Below are positions 31,472-36,900 of a stretch of DNA of 36,900 nt, piece after piece; position 1 is the stretch's first letter, and each line of letters starts with the position of its first letter. This DNA is from Micromonospora cabrerizensis (GTDB lineage Bacteria > Actinomycetota > Actinomycetes > Mycobacteriales > Micromonosporaceae): the NCBI RefSeq assembly GCF_022230955.1, contig NZ_JAKKFI010000004.1, positions 1-36,900 of the forward strand, in the 5' to 3' direction. The position numbers were made by a program, and so were the translations under genes. The notes beneath the pieces were generated by a model. It was not told the origin of the DNA, did no database searches, and was given only the letters and a program-made list of their open reading frames with translations.

Positions 31472-33229
31472 TTGTTCGGCACGTTCTCAGCTCGCATCGG
31501 AGCGGCCGCCAGCGCCGCTCTGCTGCTGCTGGCCTACCTGGTCATGCTCGTCGCTGGCGCACTCGGCTGGATCGCCCTGTTCGCGGTCGCCGGGTCGGCC
31601 GCCGTCATCGGCGAGTTCGCCCTCGCCCGCTGGTCGCCCACCTCGCAGCTGCTGCTGGACAAGGCGGGCCTGCACTGGTCGTACCGGCAGCTGACCCGGG
31701 ACCTCGCGGCCGTGCTGCTCGTCGCCGCCGAGGTGCGGCTCACCGGCGGTGAGCTGACCCTGCTGCTGGTGCTGCCGGCCGTGGTGTGGGTGGTGTCCGT
31801 CTTCGCCGGGGCGCTCTCCATCATGATCGAGCGTCGAAACCCGCTCTCCGCCATGGTGCGCAACATCGAGCTGGGCGGGCTGCGTTCCGCCCCCCAGCCG
31901 CCGGCCTGGGTGGTGGCGGTCACCGGTGACCGGATGCCGCTGCTCAACCTGCTGCTGGTGCCGGCCGCCGTGGCCGCCGCGGTGCAGCACGATCCGACGC
32001 CGTTCCTCGCCGCCGGCACGGTGGCGGTCGTGGCCACCGCCGTGGTGGGCGCCGTCCTGGCGCTGACCTGGTTCCGGGGCCGCACCGCCGGGCAGGCGCC
32101 GCTGCTGCCCGCCGTGCAGCGTTGGCTGGACTCCTACCGTCCCGAGGTCGCGCTCTACTTCGCCGGCCCGGCCAAGGACGTCTACCAGGCCAACATGTGG
32201 CTCGCCCCGACCGAGGCGCTCCAGCAGCGCGCGGTGGTGCTGATGCGCAGCCGGGAGGCGTTCCTGGAGCTGGCCGACACCCGGCTGCCGGTGATCTGCG
32301 TACCGGCCGGCGTCGACTTCATGAACCTCGACATCAGCGGCATCCGCGCCGCGCTCTACTCCGCGAACGTCGGCGCGAACATCCACATGCTCCGGGAGCC
32401 GAGCACCAAGCACGTCTTCGTGGGGCACGGCGACAGCGACAAGCAGGCCAGCGTCAACCCCTACAGCAAGGTGTACGACGAGGTCTGGGTCGCGGGGCTG
32501 GCCGGCCGGGAGCGTTACGCCCGGGCCGGTGTGGGGGTGCTCGACTCGGACATCGTCGAGATCGGTCGGCCGCAGCTCGCCGGGGTGCACACCTTCGGCG
32601 CCGAGTCGGTGGACCGGCCGTTCACCGTGCTCTACGCCCCCACCTGGGAGGGTTGGCTCGACGACGACCCGTTCCACACCTCCCTGGTGCTGATGGGTGA
32701 GCGGATCGTCAAGGGGCTGCTGGCCACGAATCCTCGGCTGCGCCTGATCTACAAGCCGCACCCGCTCACCGGGTCGCGGTCGAAGGCGGCCCGGGCCGTG
32801 CACGAGCGGGTCGTCGCGGCCATCCGCGCCGCCGGAGGCGACCCGGACGCGTCATCCCTGGACGGCACCGAGCACCTCGTGGTCACCGGTCGTACGCCGG
32901 GGTTGTTCGACTGCTTCAACCAGACCGACCTGCTGATCAGCGACGTGTCCAGCGTGGTCTCCGACTTCGTGCAGAGCCAGCGGCCGTACGTGGTGGCCAA
33001 CCCGGCCGGCCTGTCGGAGGACGACTTCCGCCGTGAGTACCCGACGGCCCGCGCCGCCTTCCTGCTCTCCAAGGACTGCGGTGAGCTGGAGAAGATCGTG
33101 TCGGTGACCCGGGCCGGCGACGACCCGATGACCGAGGCCCGCCGGGAGCTGAAGACCTACCTGCTCGGCCCCGCCGAGGCGAACCCGATGGACCGGTTCC
33201 AGGAGGAGATCGACCGCCTCTGCCGTTGA
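31472..33229 (+). CDS. CDP-polyol phosphotransferase (TagF/TarL-like) with N-terminal membrane domain, copy 2
   Basis: This 585-aa paralogue of the protein at 23096-24766 has the same layout: about 180-200 residues of hydrophobic segments, then the Glyphos_transf domain with VGHGDSDKQASVNP, VAGLAGRERYARAGVG, VLYAPTWEGW, IYKPHPLTG and SDVSSVVSDFVQSQRPYVV. The start is a TTG at 31472 with GGGGAG and an eight-base spacer. Two such enzymes fit a primer/polymerase pair or two polymer types. It lies downstream of the GT-C-like gene behind a structured leader. Confidence 0.86.
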   Translation: MFGTFSARIGAAASAALLLLAYLVMLVAGALGWIALFAVAGSAAVIGEFALARWSPTSQLLLDKAGLHWSYRQLTRDLAAVLLVAAEVRLTGGELTLLLVLPAVVWVVSVFAGALSIMIERRNPLSAMVRNIELGGLRSAPQPPAWVVAVTGDRMPLLNLLLVPAAVAAAVQHDPTPFLAAGTVAVVATAVVGAVLALTWFRGRTAGQAPLLPAVQRWLDSYRPEVALYFAGPAKDVYQANMWLAPTEALQQRAVVLMRSREAFLELADTRLPVICVPAGVDFMNLDISGIRAALYSANVGANIHMLREPSTKHVFVGHGDSDKQASVNPYSKVYDEVWVAGLAGRERYARAGVGVLDSDIVEIGRPQLAGVHTFGAESVDRPFTVLYAPTWEGWLDDDPFHTSLVLMGERIVKGLLATNPRLRLIYKPHPLTGSRSKAARAVHERVVAAIRAAGGDPDASSLDGTEHLVVTGRTPGLFDCFNQTDLLISDVSSVVSDFVQSQRPYVVANPAGLSEDDFRREYPTARAAFLLSKDCGELEKIVSVTRAGDDPMTEARRELKTYLLGPAEANPMDRFQEEIDRLCR

Positions 33230-33247
33230 GCCGTACGCATGGCGCTG

Positions 33248-33282
33248 CGCGCCCGGCCCCGACACCTGTCGGGCCGGGCGCG
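33248..33282. terminator. Strong hairpin between convergent genes
   Basis: 33248-33264 pairs with 33267-33282 (cgcgcccggcc...cgaca and complement) with one bulged base and a minimal loop. It lies between the transferase stop (33229) and the converging DUF952 gene. Confidence 0.7.
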
Positions 33283-33287
33283 TCTGT

Positions 33288-33330
33288 GTCAGCCGGCAGA
33301 GCCGGGTCAGCCGGCAGAGCCGGGTCAGCC
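33288..33330. repeat. 18-bp tandem repeat at the DUF952 3' end
   Basis: gtcagccggcagagccgg occurs at 33288-33305 and 33306-33323, with a partial third copy that runs over the DUF952 stop codon (33325-33327). Confidence 0.85.
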
Positions 33331-33663
33331 CAGCAGGGCGGCCACCGCGTCGGCGGCCGGGGTGTCCGCGGGCAACGCCTGCGCCGCCACCACGGCCGCG
33401 ACCGGCAGCGGCCCGTACACGTGCGGGAAGAGTTGCCCACCGCGCGACGGCTCCCAGCGCAGCGTGTCGCCCAACCGCTCTTCGGCCACGCTCAGCAGGG
33501 TCAACCCGGTCGCACCGGCGAAGTGCCGTCGCGCCGTATCCACCACCTGGTCGGCGCCGGACAGGTGGATGAACCCGTCCTGCCGGTCCACGGCGGAGCC
33601 GGCAAGGGCACCGGCGGCGAGGGCATCGTCCCATTCCGTGTTCGACAGCAGTTTGTAGATCAC
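33325..33663 (-). CDS. DUF952 family protein
   Basis: This 112-aa protein matches the DUF952 pattern: IYKLLSNTEWDDALAAG, the conserved DGFIHLSGADQV, LLSVAEERLGDTLRWE, and LFPHVYGPLPVAAVV. The fold resembles ADP-ribosyl-related enzymes and the biochemical role is not established. The GTG at 33663 is preceded by TACGCT six bases upstream, so the transcript is probably leaderless. It appears unrelated to the glycan genes. Confidence 0.85.
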   Translation of the reverse strand: MIYKLLSNTEWDDALAAGALAGSAVDRQDGFIHLSGADQVVDTARRHFAGATGLTLLSVAEERLGDTLRWEPSRGGQLFPHVYGPLPVAAVVAAQALPADTPAADAVAALLG

Positions 33664-33777
33664 CTCGGCAGCGTACGGCGGTCCGGTCTCCGTGCTGGTC
33701 CGGTTTTCGCCGGTACCGCCGCGCCCGTCGCCCCCCGCCGGGCATGCTCAGGTCAAGGGCCGCGGAGGGGATGGGCG

Positions 33778-34089
33778 ATGCAGAGCTACGACGACGACTG
33801 GACCGACAGCCAGCGTGCGCTGTACGACGAGTGCTACCGCGCGGGCGGCGAGTGGGCCGAGGACCCGGACACCCCGTCCGACGACGTCCAGCACGTGATC
33901 AACCTGGCCGAGGCGGACGACGACGCCTTCCAGGATGCCGAGATCGACTATCCGCCCCTGGTCGACGCGGTGACCCAGGCCAGCGGCGTCAACGTCACCA
34001 GCGTGCCGGCCAGCCACGAGGACCCGGGCTTTCGCGGCTTCACCGACGGCGTCCGGGACGCCACCGCCGACGACACCTTCGGCCTGTAG
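33778..34089 (+). CDS. Small acidic protein of unknown function
   Basis: This 103-aa, strongly acidic soluble protein is rich in Asp/Glu and Trp/Tyr near the N-terminus (MQSYDDDWTDSQRALYDE). It has no signal peptide or membrane span, and no family was recognised. The ATG at 33778 has GGAGGGG with a seven-base spacer, supporting real translation. It lies about 100 bp before the response-regulator gene; any link is unknown. Confidence 0.7.
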   Translation: MQSYDDDWTDSQRALYDECYRAGGEWAEDPDTPSDDVQHVINLAEADDDAFQDAEIDYPPLVDAVTQASGVNVTSVPASHEDPGFRGFTDGVRDATADDTFGL

Positions 34090-34186
34090 CGGCCGGTAGC
34101 TGGCACATCGCGGCATCCGGCCTCCCGTTCCGCGCACGCTTCTGCCACCATTCGCAGAACGGCGCTGCGACGAAACGGGGGCACGG

Positions 34187-34843
34187 GTGCGGATCCTGCT
34201 GGTGGAGGACGACCGCCGGGTCGCCGCTGCGCTCTCCTCCGCCCTGACCCGCCGCGGCTACGAGGTCGAGCACGCGGGCACGGTCGCCGCCGCCCTCTCC
34301 GCCGCCCCGTGCGACCTGGTGCTGCTCGACCTGACCCTGCCCGACGGGGACGGCACCGACCTGTGCCGGGAGCTGCGTCGGCGCAGCAGCCAGCTCGGCA
34401 TCATCGCGGTGACCGCGCGGGGCGAGGAACGCGATCGGGTGCTGGGTCTGCGCCTCGGCGCGGACGACTACGTCGTCAAGCCGTTCTCGATGGTGGAGTT
34501 GCAGGCCCGGATCGAGGCGGTGCTGCGCCGGGCCGCGAACGCCGCGCCGCAGCGGCACCTCATCGAGGCCGGGTCGGTGCGCATCGACGTGCCCGCCCGG
34601 ACGGTGACCGTCGACGGTCGTGCCGTCACGTTGACCCGCAAGGAGTTCGACGTGCTGCTCTCGCTGGCCCGCCAGCCCGGGGTGGCGGTGCCGCGCGACC
34701 GCATCCTGCTCGACGCCTGGGGCACCACCTGGGCTGACCGGCACACGGTCGAGGTGCACGTCGGGTCGCTGCGCGGCAAGCTCGGTGACGCCCGTCTGGT
34801 GGAGACCGTGCGCGGTGTCGGCTACCGACTGCGTGACGCGTGA
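34187..34843 (+). CDS. OmpR-family response regulator
   Basis: This 218-aa two-component DNA-binding regulator has an N-terminal receiver with acidic pocket E7/D8/D9, phospho-acceptor D48 (VLLDLTLPDGDG), conserved T76 and K98 (VVKPFS). A C-terminal winged helix follows (ARTVTVDGRAVTLTRKEFDVL to HVGSLRGKLGD, ending in VRGVGYRLRD). The start is a GTG at 34187. The kinase gene follows after nine bases, so they form an operon. Confidence 0.93.
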   Translation: MRILLVEDDRRVAAALSSALTRRGYEVEHAGTVAAALSAAPCDLVLLDLTLPDGDGTDLCRELRRRSSQLGIIAVTARGEERDRVLGLRLGADDYVVKPFSMVELQARIEAVLRRAANAAPQRHLIEAGSVRIDVPARTVTVDGRAVTLTRKEFDVLLSLARQPGVAVPRDRILLDAWGTTWADRHTVEVHVGSLRGKLGDARLVETVRGVGYRLRDA

Positions 34844-34852
34844 GGGGCTGAT

Positions 34853-36280
34853 GTGCGCCGCCGTCTGGTGATCAGCTATCTGCTGCTGATGGTGCTGGTC
34901 CTCATCGCGTTGGAGACACCGCTGGCCGCGACCATGGCCAGCCGCGAGACCGAGCGGGTCCGCGCCGACCGGCTCGCCGACGCCACCCGGTTCGCCTCGC
35001 TGGCCGGGCCGGCGTTACGCGACGGCGGGCCGGGCCCGATCGAGTCGGAGCTGACCAGCTACGACAACCTGTACGCGATCGGCGTCGCGATCGTCGACCG
35101 GGACCGCAGCACCCCGGTCTCGTCGCCGGGGTACCGGCCCGGCCCGATGACCGCGACCGTCCTGGACATCGCGCTGTCCGGGCAGCAGACCAGCGCCCCC
35201 GAGTCGGTCTGGCCCTGGACGACCGACCCGGTGGCGGTGGCGGTGCCGATCAACGACGGCGGTGAGGTGCTCGGCGCGGTGGTGATCGTGACCCCGTCCG
35301 GCCCGATCCGCCGAGCTGTCGCCTCATGGTGGCTGCTGCTCGCCCTGGCGGGTCTGCTCGTCGTGCTGGCCTGCGTGCTCACCGCGTTCGGGTTGGCCGG
35401 TTGGGTGCTGCGCCCGGTCACCGAGCTGGACGCGGTCACCCACGAGATCGCCGAGGGCGACCGGGGCGCCCGGGTGCAGCACCGCCTGGGCCCGCCGGAG
35501 CTACGTCGTCTCGCGGCCAGCTTCAACCACATGGCCGACGTGGTGTCCGACGTGATGGACCGGCAGCGCGCCTTCGTCGCGCACGCCAGCCACCAACTGC
35601 GCAATCCGCTCACCGCGCTGCGGCTGCGGGTGGAGGAGCTGGGGCCCAGCCTCACCGACCCGGACGGCCGCTCCGAGCACCAGTTGGCCCTGGAGGAGAC
35701 CGACCGGCTGGCGTTGGTGCTCGACGCGCTGCTCACCCTCGCCCGGGCCGAACGGGAGGAGAACGAGCGGGTCACCGTGGACGCCGCCGCGGTGGCCGCG
35801 TCCCGGGTGGCCGCGTGGGCCCCGCTGGCCCGGCACCGCTCGGTCGCGTTGCGGCTGGCCACCACCGACGCCCCGGCGTACGCCCGGACGGTGCCGACCG
35901 CCGTCGACCAGGCGCTGGACGCGCTGATCGACAACGCGGTGAAGTTCAGCGGGGCGGGCGGGGCGGTGACGGTGACGGTGGCCCGCCGCGACGACGGGGT
36001 GGCCCTGGAGGTGCGCGACTCCGGCCCGGGCATGACCGAGAGTCAGCTCGGCCAGGCGACCGAGCGGTTCTGGCGGGCCCCGGACGCGCAGAACGTGGAC
36101 GGTGCGGGGCTGGGCCTGACCATCGCCGCGGTGCTGGTGGACGCGTCCGACGGGCGGCTCACCATGCGCCCGGGGGAGTCGCGCGGGCTGGTCGCCGCCC
36201 TGTGGTTCCCGGCGCCGGAGGCCCCGCCGGAGCCGGCGACGGAGGAGGCTCCCGACCTTCGGCCCGCCCCGGTGCGGTGA
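34853..36280 (+). CDS. Sensor histidine kinase
   Basis: This 475-aa membrane kinase is the partner of the upstream regulator. It has TM1 at about 6-26, an extracytoplasmic sensor of about 130 residues, TM2 at about 158-182, a HAMP linker (VLRPVTELDAVTHEIAEGD), HisKA with phospho-acceptor H247 (FVAHASHQLRNPLTAL), and a HATPase domain with N box ALIDNAVKFSGAG, DSGPGM and GAGLGLTIA. A Pro/Glu-rich tail follows. The GTG at 34853 has GAGGGG upstream. The converging TAXI-type gene hints at sensing of a carboxylate or similar solute, but this is speculation. Confidence 0.92.
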   Translation: MRRRLVISYLLLMVLVLIALETPLAATMASRETERVRADRLADATRFASLAGPALRDGGPGPIESELTSYDNLYAIGVAIVDRDRSTPVSSPGYRPGPMTATVLDIALSGQQTSAPESVWPWTTDPVAVAVPINDGGEVLGAVVIVTPSGPIRRAVASWWLLLALAGLLVVLACVLTAFGLAGWVLRPVTELDAVTHEIAEGDRGARVQHRLGPPELRRLAASFNHMADVVSDVMDRQRAFVAHASHQLRNPLTALRLRVEELGPSLTDPDGRSEHQLALEETDRLALVLDALLTLARAEREENERVTVDAAAVAASRVAAWAPLARHRSVALRLATTDAPAYARTVPTAVDQALDALIDNAVKFSGAGGAVTVTVARRDDGVALEVRDSGPGMTESQLGQATERFWRAPDAQNVDGAGLGLTIAAVLVDASDGRLTMRPGESRGLVAALWFPAPEAPPEPATEEAPDLRPAPVR

Positions 36281-36289
36281 CGCTCGCCG

Positions 36290-36900
36290 TCAGGGTTTGG
36301 CCGCGCGGTACCAGGCGGCGGCCCCCGGGTGCAGCGGCAGCGGCGCGGTGACGATCGCCGAGCGGGGGCTCATCCGGCCCGCCGCCGGGTGCGCGGCGGC
36401 CAGTTCGGCCCGACGCTCCATCAACAGCCGGGTCACCTCCCGGACCAACCGTTCCGGCAGGTTGGCCCGCACGATCAGGTAGTTCGGGTCGGCCACCGTG
36501 GTCACCGCGTCCACCCCGTACACCGAGCGGGGGATGTCCCGGGAGACGTAGACCTGCCCGTAGCGGGAACGCAGCGGTTCGGTCCACTCGCTGAGGTCGA
36601 CGATCCGGGTGGCGCTGCGCCAGGCCAGCTCCTCGATGCCCCGCACCGGCAGCCCGCCGGAGAAGAAGAACGCGTCGATCCGCCCGGAACGCAGCGCCGC
36701 CACGGAGTCGTCCAACCCGAGCCGCTCCCGGCGTACCTCGTCGCCGCCGAGGCGGGCGACCTCCAGCAGCCGGGTCGCGGTGATCTCGGTGCCCGAGCCG
36801 GACGCGCCGACGGAGACGCGGCGGCCCCGCAGGTCGGCGACCGTGCGGACCGGGCCGCCGCCGGTGGTGACCAGGTGCAGCTGGTCGGCGGAGCCCCGCC
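36290..36900 (-). CDS. TAXI-family TRAP transporter solute-binding protein (5' end cut by window)
   Basis: The reading frame is open from the right edge of the window to the stop at 36290, giving about 202 C-terminal residues; the start and signal peptide lie beyond 36900. The segment RVSVGASGSGTE, then the conserved GRIDAFFFSGGLPVRGIEELA and SVYGVDAVTTVADPNYLIV regions, match TAXI periplasmic or lipoprotein receptors of tripartite TRAP transporters. It binds small organic acids or amino acids such as glutamate in characterised members; the ligand here is unknown. It converges with the histidine kinase gene. Confidence 0.85.
   Translation of the reverse strand, partial: RGSADQLHLVTTGGGPVRTVADLRGRRVSVGASGSGTEITATRLLEVARLGGDEVRRERLGLDDSVAALRSGRIDAFFFSGGLPVRGIEELAWRSATRIVDLSEWTEPLRSRYGQVYVSRDIPRSVYGVDAVTTVADPNYLIVRANLPERLVREVTRLLMERRAELAAAHPAAGRMSPRSAIVTAPLPLHPGAAAWYRAAKP

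Noticed and set aside
33226..33777. N-terminal extension of the small acidic protein
   Set aside because: The extension overlaps the DUF952 gene and a terminator. The ATG at 33778 has a strong ribosome site.
36290..36900. Pseudogene or fragment at the right edge
   Set aside because: The frame is open to the window boundary with family motifs intact, so it is cut by the window and not shown to be broken.

Overview
The window is very G+C-rich DNA with frequent GTG and TTG starts, several apparently leaderless -10 motifs just before start codons, and an actinobacterial-type c-di-AMP riboswitch. This points to a filamentous actinomycete, most likely Micromonosporaceae (Micromonospora-like). That placement is an inference from style and gene families, not from a marker gene.

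Most of the window (about 1.5-33.2 kb) is a cell-surface glycan locus. Six genes look like a complete CMP-pseudaminic acid pathway. pseB, pseC, pseF and pseG lie in one tightly overlapping minus-strand operon (8248 to 1533), together with a glycosyltransferase-like gene and a degenerate methyltransferase/coiled-coil gene. pseH stands alone at 10457-10966, and pseI lies downstream of a GT2 glycosyltransferase at 14183-16574. Between pseH and pseI is a four-gene plus-strand operon (11067-13947), every gene of which overlaps the next: acyl carrier protein, ANL adenylating ligase, FabG-like reductase and a small phosphopantetheinyl-transferase-like protein. I read it as a self-contained acyl-thioester supply module, possibly providing an unusual N-acyl group for the nonulosonic acid. 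It is the best candidate here for an undescribed system.

The second half carries wall-teichoic-acid-like functions: an IspD-type cytidylyltransferase fused to an SDR (the Bcs1-like arrangement for CDP-ribitol), two CDP-polyol phosphotransferases (TagF/TarL-like) with N-terminal membrane bundles, and a TagGH-type ABC exporter. It also has two large GT-C-like membrane proteins, an OafA-type acyltransferase and a TetR regulator divergent from the exporter. Together these suggest a polyol-phosphate wall polymer built, modified with pseudaminic acid or an acylated variant, and exported by this region.

Interspersed genes of other kinds are a SpoU RNA methyltransferase and an AlkB-like dioxygenase at the left edge; a c-di-AMP riboswitch with a secreted C39-like protein; a secreted endonuclease/exonuclease/phosphatase-fold protein with altered active-site residues; an alpha/beta hydrolase; and unknown small proteins. 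At the right edge are a response regulator/histidine kinase pair and a truncated TAXI-type solute-binding protein. I saw no tRNA, rRNA, insertion sequence, CRISPR array or attachment site.
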